This document shows positions 15,746 through 24,058 of a stretch of 64,000 bases of DNA, in pieces (the stretch's first letter is position 1; each line of letters opens with the position of its first letter). Source of the stretch: Streptomyces sp. NBC_01476 (GTDB lineage Bacteria > Actinomycetota > Actinomycetes > Streptomycetales > Streptomycetaceae); assembly GCF_036227265.1 (NCBI RefSeq), contig NZ_CP109446.1, positions 905,501 to 969,500 of the forward strand, given 5' to 3'. Position numbers and translations under genes: made by a program. Under the pieces are notes generated by a model that saw nothing but the letters and a program-made list of their open reading frames with translations, was not told where the DNA came from and ran no database searches.

Positions 15746-16861
15746 TCATCCCGTCCGCACCGGCTGGTCGGTGGGTCTGGGGCGGCCGGCCGCGGTGCCT
15801 CCCGCCAGCAGCACATCGGCGATCCGCTCGGCCGCCCGGCCGTCCCACAGGGCGGGCCGGCGGGGGGCCGGCGGGGCGGCGAGCACCCGGGCGGTGGTGT
15901 CCACGATCCGGTCCGGGTCCCGGCCGGCCAGGACGTTGGTGCCCTGCTCGACAGTGATGGGGCGTTCGGTGTTGTCCCGCAGGGTCACACAGGGCACGCC
16001 GAGCGCGGTGGTCTCCTCCTGCACTCCCCCGGAGTCGGTGAGCACCACCCGCGCGGCGTCCTGCAGGGCGATGAAGTCCAGATAGCCGGCCGGCGGCACC
16101 AGGTGGATGCCGTCGGGTACGCCGAGTTCGGCGAGCCGGCCGGCCGCCCGCGGATGCACCGGGAGCAGCAGCGGGCAGTCGGCGGCGATCTCGCCGAGCG
16201 CCTTGAGCAGGCCGCCGAGGACCGCGGGGTCGTCGACGTTGGCCGGCCGGTGGAGGGTGACCAGGCCGTACTGCTTGGGGCGCAGTCCGTGGCGGGCCAG
16301 GACGTCGGAGCGGCGGGCCCGTTCGAGGTTGCTGAGCAGCGTGTCGATCATGACGTTGCCCACCAGGTGGATCTGGTCGTCGCGGTAGCCCTCGGCCCGC
16401 AGGTTGCCGGCCGCGTCCGGGGAGGAGGCGAGCAGATAGTCGCTGACCCGGTCGGTGGCGACCCGGTTGATCTCCTCGGGCATGGTCCAGTCGCGGCTGC
16501 GCAGGCCGGCTTCGACATGGGCCAGCAGCGGGCCGGCCTTGGCGGTCACCAGGGCGCAGGCCAGCGTGGAGTTGATGTCGCCGACGACCACCACGGCGTC
16601 CGGGGCGACCTCGTCGAGCAGCGGCTCGAAGGCGGTCATCACCCGTCCGGTCTGCTCGGCGTGGCTGCCGGAGCCGACGCCGAGGAAGCGGTCGGGCGGG
16701 CGGATGCCGAGGTCGCGGAAGAAGACGTCGTTCATGGCGTCGTCGTAGTGCTGTCCGGTGTGCACCAGGACGACGTCGGCGCCGCGGCCCTCCAGGGCGT
16801 CCATCACCGGTTTGATCTTCATGTAGTTGGGGCGGGCCCCGGCCACGCAGACGATCTTCAT
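15746..16861 (-). CDS. wecB: UDP-N-acetylglucosamine 2-epimerase (non-hydrolysing), WecB/WbpI family
   Basis: The start ATG 16861 gives MKIVCVAGARPNYMKIKPV, the usual N-terminus of the family; an upstream ATG at 16909, only 5 bases after the dehydrogenase stop, would add 16 residues. The 371-residue protein shows GTQ-type HTGQHYDDAMNDVFF, VGDINSTLACAL, HVEAGLRS, and LTDSGGVQEE near the C-terminus, the UDP-binding signature. The enzyme interconverts UDP-GlcNAc and UDP-ManNAc, or in the WbpI branch the 2,3-diacetamido uronic acid form. It is followed in the operon by chain-length and flippase genes and preceded by the UDP-sugar dehydrogenase, the classic WecB/WecC pairing. Confidence 0.9.
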   Translation of the reverse strand: MKIVCVAGARPNYMKIKPVMDALEGRGADVVLVHTGQHYDDAMNDVFFRDLGIRPPDRFLGVGSGSHAEQTGRVMTAFEPLLDEVAPDAVVVVGDINSTLACALVTAKAGPLLAHVEAGLRSRDWTMPEEINRVATDRVSDYLLASSPDAAGNLRAEGYRDDQIHLVGNVMIDTLLSNLERARRSDVLARHGLRPKQYGLVTLHRPANVDDPAVLGGLLKALGEIAADCPLLLPVHPRAAGRLAELGVPDGIHLVPPAGYLDFIALQDAARVVLTDSGGVQEETTALGVPCVTLRDNTERPITVEQGTNVLAGRDPDRIVDTTARVLAAPPAPRRPALWDGRAAERIADVLLAGGTAAGRPRPTDQPVRTG

Positions 16862-16913
16862 CACGGAGTTCGCAGGGTCCTCTGGTCGGGTGCGGTCGGT
16901 GGGATCCATCGGT

Positions 16914-18170
16914 TCACAGCACCTCGATCGCCGGTCCGGACAGCCGCCGGCGGCAGTCGAGGACGAGGGAGGCGTGCTCCGTCACCAGGTCGTAGTCGAA
17001 GGCGTCGTGGTCGGTGAGCAGCACCACCACGTCGGCGTTGGCGAGTTCCTTCTTGGTCAGCTCCACCCGGACCAGCCGCGGGTCGACCGCGGCGGTCTCC
17101 ACCACGTGCGGGTCGGCGGCTCTGACCTTGGCGCCCATGTCCAGCAGCAGCTGGGAGATGCGCAGCGACGGCGATTCGCGGGCGTCGCCGGTGTTCTTCT
17201 TGTAGGCCAGGCCCAGCAGCAGCACCCGGGAGCCGTTGACCGAGCGGCGGCGCCGGTTGAAGGCGTCCATGATCCGGCGGGTCACGTAGTCGGGCATGTG
17301 GCCGTTGATGTCGTTGGCCAGCTCCACGAAGCGGAAGCTCTGGCCGAGTTCGCGCTGTACCCGCCAGGACAGGTACGAGGGGTCGATCGGCAGGCAGTGG
17401 CCGCCGACACCGGGTCCCGGGGTGAACTTCATGAAGCCGAACGGCTTGCTGGAGGCGGCGTCGATGGCCTGCCAGACGTCGATGTCCAGGTGCCGGGCGA
17501 ACATCGCGATCTCGTTGACCAGCGCGATGTTGACGTGCCGGAAGGTATTCTCCAGCAGCTTGGCCAGCTCCGCCTCCTTGGGCGAGCCGACCGGCACGGT
17601 GGTGTCGACCAGGCCGTCGTAAAAGGTCTGGACGGCCTTCAGCGAGGCCGCGTCCACGCCGGAGACGACCTTCGGGGTCTCCTTGAAACCCCACACCGGG
17701 TTGCCCGGGTCGATCCGCTCGGGGCTGTAGCCGAGGTGGAAGTCGGTGCCCGCGGTGAGGCCGGAGCCGTCCTCCAGCAGCGGTGCGAACAGTTCCTGGG
17801 TGGTGCCGGGGTAGGTGGTCGACTCCAGGATCACGGTGGCGCCGGGCCGCAGGTAGCGGGCCAGGGTGCGGGCCGACTCCTCGATGTACCGCAGGTCCGG
17901 TATGCCGTCGGTGAGCGGCGTCGGTACGGTCACCACGGCGATGTCGAAGCCGCCGCAGTCCCGGGCCGCGTCACTGGCCCGGTACGTGCCCTTGTCCAGG
18001 GCGGCGGTGATCCGCTCGGAGGCGACGTCCTCCACGAAGGACACCCCGGCGGTCAGGCTCTTGACCCGGCCGGCGTCCACGTCGTAGCCGATGACCTCGT
18101 GCCCGACCTCCGCGGCGCGGATGGCGAGCGGCAGTCCTACGTATCCCTGTCCGACGACGACGACGCGCAT
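16914..18170 (-). CDS. UDP-sugar 6-dehydrogenase (WecC/WbpA family)
   Basis: The 418-residue protein starts at ATG 18170 (MRVVVVGQGYVGLPLAIRAA), an NAD-binding Rossmann start of the UDP-glucose/UDP-N-acetylmannosamine dehydrogenase family. Also visible are ILESTTYPGTT, YSPERIDPG, the lid stretch ELAKLLENTFRHVNIALVNE and GPGVGGHCLPIDPSYL, whose Cys is the catalytic nucleophile. It oxidises C6 of a UDP-N-acetyl sugar to a uronic acid using two NAD. Next to WecB-like and TagA/WecG-like genes, UDP-ManNAc or UDP-GlcNAc is a likelier substrate than UDP-glucose. Its start codon overlaps the stop of the GT26 gene by one base. Confidence 0.88.
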   Translation of the reverse strand: MRVVVVGQGYVGLPLAIRAAEVGHEVIGYDVDAGRVKSLTAGVSFVEDVASERITAALDKGTYRASDAARDCGGFDIAVVTVPTPLTDGIPDLRYIEESARTLARYLRPGATVILESTTYPGTTQELFAPLLEDGSGLTAGTDFHLGYSPERIDPGNPVWGFKETPKVVSGVDAASLKAVQTFYDGLVDTTVPVGSPKEAELAKLLENTFRHVNIALVNEIAMFARHLDIDVWQAIDAASSKPFGFMKFTPGPGVGGHCLPIDPSYLSWRVQRELGQSFRFVELANDINGHMPDYVTRRIMDAFNRRRRSVNGSRVLLLGLAYKKNTGDARESPSLRISQLLLDMGAKVRAADPHVVETAAVDPRLVRVELTKKELANADVVVLLTDHDAFDYDLVTEHASLVLDCRRRLSGPAIEVL

Positions 18171-18937
18171 CAAAGACTCCTGTTCGCAGAACCGGCCGCG
18201 GGCGTGCGGCGAATGAGTTCCCGGGCCGTCATCAGCACGAAGGCCGCGTTGGTGGTGAGGTAGCGCCGGGCGAGGCGGCGCGGTTCCTGGAGCAGGCGGT
18301 AGAGCCACTCGACGCCGAGCCGCTGCCAGGCCCCGGGGGCCCGCTTGGTGACGCCGGCGAGGATGTCGAAGGAGCCGCCGACGCCGTGCACGACGTGGAC
18401 GCCGGTGCGCTTGCCGTAGGCGGCGGTGAAGATCTCCTTCTTGGGCGAGGTCATGCCGAGGAAGAGCAGTTGCGCGCCGCTGGCCGCGATGGCGTCGGCG
18501 ATCGCCTCCTGTTCTGCGTCCTCGAAGTAGCCGTCGCGGTAGCCGGCGATACGCAAGCGGGGAAAGCGCTCGCGGACCTCGCCGATCATCCGGTCGAGGA
18601 CGTCCTTGCGGGCGCCGAGGAAGTAGACCCCGAGGTCCAGAGGGCCGGCCTCGGCCAGCAGCCGCGTGAACAGGTCGATGCCGGTGACCCGTTCGGGCAG
18701 CGGGGCGCGCAGCACCCGGCTCGCCCAGACCACCGCCTGGCCGTCGGCCACCACGATGTCGCAGCCGGCGACGGCCGCGGCCAGCCGCGGGTCGCGCCGC
18801 ATGTTGACCAGCTTGGCGGCGTTGACCACGCCGATCTCCAGCCGGCGGTCCTCGTGGACGGCGGCCAGGCAGTGCTGGACGGTCTGGTCCATGGTCAGCG
18901 CGTCGAGTTCGACGCCGAAGAGGGTCCGCCGGGTCAT
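18170..18937 (-). CDS. WecG/TagA/CpsF family glycosyltransferase (GT26)
   Basis: The 255-residue protein begins at ATG 18937, which overlaps the upstream stop (ATGA). It shows NAAKLVNMRRDPRLAAAV, VADGQAVVWASR, RVTGIDLF, YFLGARKDVLD, LFLGMTSPKKEIF and GVGGSFDILAG, all typical of GT26. Family members transfer ManNAc or ManNAc-uronic acid from UDP onto GlcNAc-pyrophosphoryl-undecaprenol as the second step of repeat-unit or linkage-unit assembly. The adjoining epimerase and dehydrogenase would supply that donor. The C-terminal basic helix (LLQEPRRLARRYL) is the membrane-association segment known from TagA-type enzymes. Confidence 0.9.
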   Translation of the reverse strand: MTRRTLFGVELDALTMDQTVQHCLAAVHEDRRLEIGVVNAAKLVNMRRDPRLAAAVAGCDIVVADGQAVVWASRVLRAPLPERVTGIDLFTRLLAEAGPLDLGVYFLGARKDVLDRMIGEVRERFPRLRIAGYRDGYFEDAEQEAIADAIAASGAQLLFLGMTSPKKEIFTAAYGKRTGVHVVHGVGGSFDILAGVTKRAPGAWQRLGVEWLYRLLQEPRRLARRYLTTNAAFVLMTARELIRRTPAAGSANRSL

Positions 18938-20142
18938 CCCTGCTCCCCCGCGAACTGCTGCGGACGTCCGGCCTGTTTCCCGGCCCGGTCCGGTGCCAGC
19001 CAGGCGTGGAGCAGCCAGCCGAACTCGTACGGCCGGCACTCGCGGTCGATCGCGGTGGGCCGGAAGATCCGGTCGAGCGGGGCGATCCGCGAGGTGCGCA
19101 CCGCCCGGGTGGTCAGGCCGCGGGCGGCGCGGACCGCCTTCTTGGGGTCGCCGCGGTAGACCTTGCGCCAGGTGACGGCGAGTTCGTCCCGGACGATGGG
19201 CTCGGGGTCGGCCTCGGCGGCGAGTTCGGCGGGTCCGGCCATCCAGCTCAGGCCCCGCCGGATCGCGGACCGGAAGTCGGTGCCGCCGGCGTCGGCGAGG
19301 TCGAAGAGCGCGGTGGGCGCCATCGCGTGCTGGTGGACGCTGTAGACGGGGTAGCCCTCGACGACGCCGCCGGTGCGGGCGTCGTAGTGCCACCACCACT
19401 GGCCCGCGTCGCCCTGGAGCCGGCAGATGCGGGCGGCGCAGGCGTCGGCGGCGGCCAGCGCCCGCGGGTCGTCGGCGCCGGCGTGGGCACGGGCCAGGGC
19501 CTGGAGCGGGTAGGTCTGGTCGGCGAAGCAGCTGACGTGGGCGCGGTACCAGGGCACCAGGCCGGGCGCGGTGGCGTGCGGGAAGAGCGGACTGCCGCCG
19601 GTCCTGGCCGCCAGCAGGCGGTCGCGGGCGGCGGCGAGCGGCTGCTCGACGTCGACGGTGTTCCGGGCGGCGGCGAGCGCGGAGAGCACCCAGGCGGCTT
19701 CCACGGTGTACCGGGGGCCGCCGTCGGCGTCCAGCGCGGCCATCCGGCCGAGGGCGTGGTCGAGCCCGGGGTGGCCGGTCTCGGCAGCGGCCCAGGCGAT
19801 CAGGGCGGCGTCGCCGAGGTTGGTCACCTGCGGCAGCCGCCGGATCAGCAGGCCGGTGAACTCCTCGGCGCTGTGGCCGCCGAACACCGCGCGCTGCCGG
19901 TCCTCGGGCAGCAGCCGGGCGCCCAGCACCGTGATGGCCGCATAGCGGGTGCTGTGGCCGCGGCTGTCGAGCGTCCAGCCGCCACCGGGTGCGGGCCTGG
20001 CGGCCCGGGTGAAGACGAAGGTGTCCTGGTCGGGCAGGTACATCGCGGGCAGTCCGGCCTCCGCGAGTGCGAGCAGCCGCCCGGCCAGTGCGTGCAGCGG
20101 TGGGTCCTCGCCGTTCAGGGCGAGCAAACGTGTCGTGGTCAT
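18934..20142 (-). CDS. unknown 402-residue protein, helical toroid-like
   Basis: This is the first gene of the long minus-strand operon, with GAGGGG before ATG 20142. No family could be named with confidence. The protein is rich in evenly spaced amphipathic helices (for example DAALIAWAAAETGHPGLDHA, 111-130, and YPLQALARAHAGADD, 211-225), and has aromatic loops QWWWHYD (248-254) and YPVYSVHQHAMAP (264-276). This resembles alpha/alpha-barrel proteins such as six-hairpin glycosidases, prenyl cyclases or glucuronyl epimerases, but the resemblance is by eye only. It has no signal peptide or membrane segment. Its place directly before and overlapping the GT26 gene points to a cytosolic role in making or remodelling the sugar chain. 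Confidence 0.6.
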   Translation of the reverse strand: MTTTRLLALNGEDPPLHALAGRLLALAEAGLPAMYLPDQDTFVFTRAARPAPGGGWTLDSRGHSTRYAAITVLGARLLPEDRQRAVFGGHSAEEFTGLLIRRLPQVTNLGDAALIAWAAAETGHPGLDHALGRMAALDADGGPRYTVEAAWVLSALAAARNTVDVEQPLAAARDRLLAARTGGSPLFPHATAPGLVPWYRAHVSCFADQTYPLQALARAHAGADDPRALAAADACAARICRLQGDAGQWWWHYDARTGGVVEGYPVYSVHQHAMAPTALFDLADAGGTDFRSAIRRGLSWMAGPAELAAEADPEPIVRDELAVTWRKVYRGDPKKAVRAARGLTTRAVRTSRIAPLDRIFRPTAIDRECRPYEFGWLLHAWLAPDRAGKQAGRPQQFAGEQG

Positions 20143-20594
20143 CGTCCCCTCACAATGATCATGGGCATGCCCTGCCCGCGGGTGTACTCAACTCGCACGC
20201 GTACACCGGAGAAGGAGCGTCCGTGCGCGGCACGGACCACCGGCCCGGCGGTGTGCGCGGCACCCGCCAGGACCGTTTCGGTCTGGCACACCAGCCCCCC
20301 TGGTCGCTTTGTCGACCGGCCCCGCGGTGGTCCCTCACCGCCCCGGGATTCCGGCACTACGGCATGACGGCCGGACGCAGGCGCGGACCCCGCCGGTCTC
20401 GGGAACCCCCTCGCGGGCCCCGGCCGCCGCTGCCGTCACCGATCGCTCCAACCCCCCGCTGAGCGCGAACCATGCCGGTCCCCCGGTCGCGCCGGCCTGC
20501 AACGTGGAACACGATATGCCGGTGGATGTGCGGTGATTGACGTTTTGCGGAAACCTGCCGCCATCCGTTCACATACCGTTCCGGCGCGGCGGGT
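20143..20594. other. 452-bp spacer; promoter region of the minus-strand polysaccharide operon
   Basis: The stretch lies upstream of the 402-residue protein gene and downstream of the WbpD-like gene, both on the minus strand. It should hold the operon promoter near 20143-20230, but no convincing -35/-10 pair was found. On the plus strand, GGAGAAGGAGC precedes GTG 20223, which opens a 79-codon frame to 20462 with about 80 percent G/C at third positions; its product is Arg/Pro-rich and unlike any family known to me. It may be chance. The 20490-20590 part has lower GC than its surroundings. Confidence 0.4.
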
Positions 20595-21212
20595 TCAGCA
20601 CCGTTCGGTGAGCACGCCGTCCTTCTCGTCGTGCAGGACGCCGGTTTCCGGACACTCCCACAGCCCCGGTTCGCCGGCCCGCTCGACCAGCCGTACGCCG
20701 GCCCGGCCGACCCAGCCGATCCGGCGGGCCGGGACCCCCGCGACCAGCGCGAAGTCCGGTACGTCCCGGGTGACCACGGCGCCCGCCGCGACCAGAGCCC
20801 AGCGGCCCACCGCGACCGGGGCCACGCAGACCGAACGGGCGCCCAGCGAGGCCCCTTCGGCGACGCGTACCGCGACGGCCTCCCAGTCCTCGCCGCGCTT
20901 GAGCTTCCCCGACGGGTCGACCGAGCGCGGGAAGTGGTCGTTGGTGAGTACCGCGGCCGGACCGACGAAGACACCGTCGGCGAGCTCCGCGGGCTCGTAC
21001 ACCAGCGCGTAGTTCTGGAGTTTGACGTTGTCGCCGATCCGCACTCCCGGGCCCACGTAGGCGCCGCGGCCCACGATGCAGCCGGTGCCGAGCACTGCCC
21101 GCTCCCGGATCTGCGCCAGTTCCCAGATGGTGCTGCCCTCGCCGACCTGCGCGGTCTCGTCGACCTGCGCGGTCGGCCGGGTCCGCACGGTGCTGTCTGT
21201 CCCGACCACCAA
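20595..21212 (-). CDS. WbpD/WlbB-like UDP-amino-sugar N-acetyltransferase
   Basis: The 205-residue left-handed beta-helix protein appears to start at TTG 21212 or the adjoining GTG 21209; a GGGGGAAGG site lies about 8 bases upstream. The order AQVDETAQVGEGSTIWELAQIRE, then hexapeptide repeats, KLQNYALVYEPAELADGVF, VLTNDHFPRS and YALVAGVPA-like FALVAGVPARRIGWV is the layout of WbpD and WlbB, which acetylate the 3-amino group of UDP-2-acetamido-3-amino-glucuronic acid. The C-terminal part carries CPETG, recalling a metal-binding end seen in relatives. With the aminotransferase, epimerase and dehydrogenase nearby it supports a 2,3-diacetamido uronic acid route. Confidence 0.82.
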   Translation of the reverse strand: MVVGTDSTVRTRPTAQVDETAQVGEGSTIWELAQIRERAVLGTGCIVGRGAYVGPGVRIGDNVKLQNYALVYEPAELADGVFVGPAAVLTNDHFPRSVDPSGKLKRGEDWEAVAVRVAEGASLGARSVCVAPVAVGRWALVAAGAVVTRDVPDFALVAGVPARRIGWVGRAGVRLVERAGEPGLWECPETGVLHDEKDGVLTERC

Positions 21213-21293
21213 TGGCCCGACCTTCCCCCTGCCGGCTCTTCCCCAAGAGCCTTTCCCCAGCGGACACCCTCAGATCGCGGTGTCCGTGGGGCG

Positions 21294-21299
21294 AGCATA
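21294..21299 (-). promoter_or_regulatory. possible -10 element (TATGCT) for the WbpD-like gene
   Basis: Read on the minus strand, TATGCT matches the TANNNT pattern of actinobacterial -10 elements and would give a leader of about 75 bases. No matching -35 was found, so this is weak. Confidence 0.3.
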
Positions 21300-21459
21300 G
21301 GCGCCCGGCGGCCCGGTGCGCGGTCTTCCGGCCGGACTGTTCGGTTCCGGGCGCCGGCCGTGGTCACAATGGGACGCCGCCGCAGGGGGCCGGCCGGGGT
21401 CCGCGCACGCCGCGGCGCCCCGCAGAGGCGACACCGATGACGCGAGGACGTGACGACGC

Positions 21460-22077
21460 ATGAGGCAGCTCGGCATCCCCGGGGCCTGGGTGCACGAACC
21501 GAAGATCTTCGGGGATGCCCGCGGTGGCTTCCACGAGTGGTTCCAGGCAGCGGATTTCGCCACCGCGACCGGCCGGGAACTGCGGCCTGCCCAGGCGAAC
21601 TGTTCGGTGTCGGTACGCGGAACGCTGCGCGGTGTCCACTTCGCCGACGTACCTCCGGGCCAGGCGAAGTACGTCAAGTGCGTGCGTGGCGCGGTGCTGG
21701 ACGTGGTGGTCGACCTACGGGTCGGGTCGCCGGACTTCGGGCGCTGGGAAGCGGTCCGGCTGGACGACACCGACCACGCCTCGGTCTTCCTCTCCGAGGG
21801 GCTCGGCCACGCCTTCATGGCGCTGACCGACAACGCGACGGTGGTCTATCTGTGCTCCGAGGGCTACGCCCCGGCCCGCGAGCACGGTGTGCATCCGCTG
21901 GACCCGGCGCTCGGCATCACCTGGCCGGCCGGCATCGAACCAGTGCTGTCCGCCAAGGACGCCGACGCGCCTACGCTCGCGCAGGCGCGGGAGCGCGGAC
22001 TGCTGCCCTCGTACGCCGGCTGCCTGGCGTTCTACGCCGGGCTCAGGCCGGACTCCACTGCCCGGTCCGGTGGTTGA
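21460..22077 (+). CDS. rmlC: dTDP-4-dehydrorhamnose 3,5-epimerase
   Basis: The 205-residue cupin-fold enzyme shows the family path [28 protein letters not shown] with the catalytic His, [22 protein letters not shown], and [13 protein letters not shown]. It epimerises C3 and C5 of dTDP-4-keto-6-deoxyglucose on the way to dTDP-L-rhamnose. All four rml genes are present here, but the order is unusual: rmlC on plus, rmlA on minus, then rmlB and rmlD on plus. The last 35 bases overlap the 3-prime end of rmlA. Confidence 0.93.
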   Translation: MRQLGIPGAWVHEPKIFGDARGGFHEWFQAADFATATGRELRPAQANCSVSVRGTLRGVHFADVPPGQAKYVKCVRGAVLDVVVDLRVGSPDFGRWEAVRLDDTDHASVFLSEGLGHAFMALTDNATVVYLCSEGYAPAREHGVHPLDPALGITWPAGIEPVLSAKDADAPTLAQARERGLLPSYAGCLAFYAGLRPDSTARSGG

Positions 22078-22957
22078 AACCGGTGTCGGCGGCGCGCTGG
22101 GCGAGGATCTCCACCAGGTACTCGCCGTAGCCGCTCTTGCGCAGCGGCTCGGCCAGCGCCAGCAGTTGCCGGTCGTCGATGAAGCCGGCCAGCCAGGCGG
22201 CCTCCTCGACGCAGCCGATCTTGAAGCCCTGCCGCTCCTCGACCACCCGGACGTACTCCGACGCCTGCACCAGGGACTGGAAGGTGCCGGTGTCCAGCCA
22301 TACGGTGCCGCGGTCGAGGACCGAGACGGTGAGCCGGCCGCGTTCCAGGTACTCCTGGTTGACGTGGGATATCTCCAGCTCGCCGCGGGCACTGGGGGTC
22401 AGCTTGCGGGCTATGGCGATCACTTCGCTGTCGTAGAAGTACAGGCCGGGCACCGCGTACCGGGAGCGGGGCCTGGCCGGCTTCTCCTCGATGGACAGCG
22501 CGGTGCCGTGCGCGTCGAACTCGACCACGCCGTAGTCGGCCGGGTTGGCGACCGCGTGCGCGAAGATCACCCCGCCGTCCGGGTCCCGGTAGCCGCGCAA
22601 CTGCGGTCCGAGGCCGGCGCCGTGGAAGATGTTGTCGCCGAGGATGAGGGCGACCGGCTGGTCGCCGATGAAGCGCTCGCCGATGACGAACGCCTCGGCG
22701 ATGCCCCCCGGGCGCTCCTGTGCGGCGAAGGTGAAGCGGAGTCCCCACTGCGAGCCGTCACCGAGCAGCCGCTCGAACTGCGGCCGGTCGTCCGGGGTGG
22801 TGATGATCAGGATGTCCTGGACACCCGCCATGACAAGGGTCGTCAGCGGGTAGTACACCATCGGTTTGTCGAAGACCGGCATCAGCTGCTTGGACACGGC
22901 CTTGGTGATCGGCCACAGTCGAGACCCGGTGCCGCCCGCGAGCACAATCCCACGCAT
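22043..22957 (-). CDS. rmlA: glucose-1-phosphate thymidylyltransferase
   Basis: The 304-residue protein begins at ATG 22957 with [19 protein letters not shown], the nucleotide-binding signature of sugar nucleotidyltransferases, and contains [29 protein letters not shown] with the metal-binding Asp, EEKPARPRS and [10 protein letters not shown]. It makes dTDP-glucose from glucose-1-phosphate and dTTP. No ribosome site precedes the ATG, and a TATCAT box lies 7 bases upstream, so the mRNA is probably leaderless. It faces rmlB across 111 bp. Confidence 0.93.
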   Translation of the reverse strand: MRGIVLAGGTGSRLWPITKAVSKQLMPVFDKPMVYYPLTTLVMAGVQDILIITTPDDRPQFERLLGDGSQWGLRFTFAAQERPGGIAEAFVIGERFIGDQPVALILGDNIFHGAGLGPQLRGYRDPDGGVIFAHAVANPADYGVVEFDAHGTALSIEEKPARPRSRYAVPGLYFYDSEVIAIARKLTPSARGELEISHVNQEYLERGRLTVSVLDRGTVWLDTGTFQSLVQASEYVRVVEERQGFKIGCVEEAAWLAGFIDDRQLLALAEPLRKSGYGEYLVEILAQRAADTGFNHRTGQWSPA

Positions 22958-22958
22958 G

Positions 22959-22978
22959 CCGGTGATGATAGCCACCGG
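22959..22978 (-). promoter_or_regulatory. rmlA leaderless promoter with inverted repeat
   Basis: On the minus strand a TATCAT -10 (22965-22970) ends 7 bases before the rmlA ATG. It is enclosed by a 6-bp inverted repeat, CCGGTG at 22959-22964 and CACCGG at 22973-22978, which could be an operator. No good -35 is seen. Confidence 0.4.
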
Positions 22979-23002
22979 CCCGGTTTCCCATCGTTGGACC
23001 GC

Positions 23003-23025
23003 GAAGTTCCCTGAAGTTCCCTGAA
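23003..23025. repeat. tandem repeat of GAAGTTCCCT between rmlA and rmlB
   Basis: Two exact copies of the 10-mer GAAGTTCCCT lie head to tail at 23003-23012 and 23013-23022, followed by the first bases (GAA) of a third. They sit midway between the divergent promoters of rmlA and rmlB, a position suited to shared regulation. Confidence 0.6.
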
Positions 23026-23053
23026 CGGCCCCGTCCTGGCCGTTTCGGTGTCC

Positions 23054-23059
23054 TAGCAT
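23054..23059 (+). promoter_or_regulatory. -10 element TAGCAT of a leaderless rmlB promoter
   Basis: TAGCAT matches TANNNT and ends 9 bases before the rmlB ATG at 23069; there is no Shine-Dalgarno sequence between them. This is the usual picture for leaderless actinobacterial genes. Confidence 0.5.
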
Positions 23060-23068
23060 GACGGTCTC

Positions 23069-24058
23069 ATGCGGACACTCGTCACCGGCGGCGCCGGCTT
23101 CATCGGGTCACAGTTCGTCCGGGCGGCGCTGCGCGGTGAGCTGCCGTCAGGACCGGGCGCCCGGATCACGGTGCTGGACAATCTGGCCTACTCGGGCAAC
23201 GAGGCGAACCTCGCCGAGGTGGCCCGGCTGGACGGTTACACCTTCGTGCACGGCGACATCCGTGACCGGGAGGTGGTGGACGCGGTGATGGCCGGCCAGG
23301 ACGCGGTGGTGCACTTCGCCGCCGAGTCGCACGTGGACCGCTCCATCGTGGACGCCTCGCCCTTCGTGACCACCAATGTGCTCGGTACGCAGGTGCTGCT
23401 GGACGCGGCGCTGCGGCACCGGGTGGGCCGGTTCGCGCATGTGTCGACCGACGAGGTGTACGGCTCGATCGCCGAGGGCAGCTGGACCGAGGAGTCGCCG
23501 CTGGCGCCCAACTCGCCGTATTCCGCCTCGAAGGCGGCCTCCGACCTGATGGTGCTCGCCTACCACCGCACCCACGGGATGGACGTCACGGTCACCCGCT
23601 GCTCCAACAACTACGGGCGCTACCACTTCCCGGAGAAGATGATCCCGCTCTTCATCACCCGTCTGCTGGACGGGCGCAAGGTGCCGCTCTACGGCGACGG
23701 CGGCAATGTCCGGGACTGGCTGCATGTCTCCGACCACTGCCGCGGCATCGACCTGGTGCTGCACGGCGGCCGGGCCGGCGAGGTCTACCACATCGGTGGC
23801 GGCACCGAGATCTCCAACCGGGAGCTGACCGGGCACCTGCTGCGGGCCTGCGGCGCCGGCTGGGACAGCGTGGAGTACGTCCCCGACCGCAAGGGCCACG
23901 ACCTGCGGTACTCGCTGAGCATCGAGAAGATCGCCACCGAACTCGGCTACCGGCCGCTGACCGCATTCGACGAGGGACTGGCCGACACGGTGGCCTGGTA
24001 CCGGGAGAACCGCGCCTGGTGGGAGCCGCTCCAGCAGAAGGCGGAGCTGCCGGAATGA
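23069..24058 (+). CDS. rmlB: dTDP-glucose 4,6-dehydratase
   Basis: The 329-residue extended short-chain dehydrogenase starts [20 protein letters not shown] (GxxGxxG for NAD). STDEVYGSI, the catalytic YSASKAASD (Tyr-x-x-x-Lys), and [20 protein letters not shown] are those of RmlB. It converts dTDP-glucose to dTDP-4-keto-6-deoxyglucose. It overlaps rmlD in the form ATGA, so the two are coupled. Confidence 0.94.
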   Translation: MRTLVTGGAGFIGSQFVRAALRGELPSGPGARITVLDNLAYSGNEANLAEVARLDGYTFVHGDIRDREVVDAVMAGQDAVVHFAAESHVDRSIVDASPFVTTNVLGTQVLLDAALRHRVGRFAHVSTDEVYGSIAEGSWTEESPLAPNSPYSASKAASDLMVLAYHRTHGMDVTVTRCSNNYGRYHFPEKMIPLFITRLLDGRKVPLYGDGGNVRDWLHVSDHCRGIDLVLHGGRAGEVYHIGGGTEISNRELTGHLLRACGAGWDSVEYVPDRKGHDLRYSLSIEKIATELGYRPLTAFDEGLADTVAWYRENRAWWEPLQQKAELPE

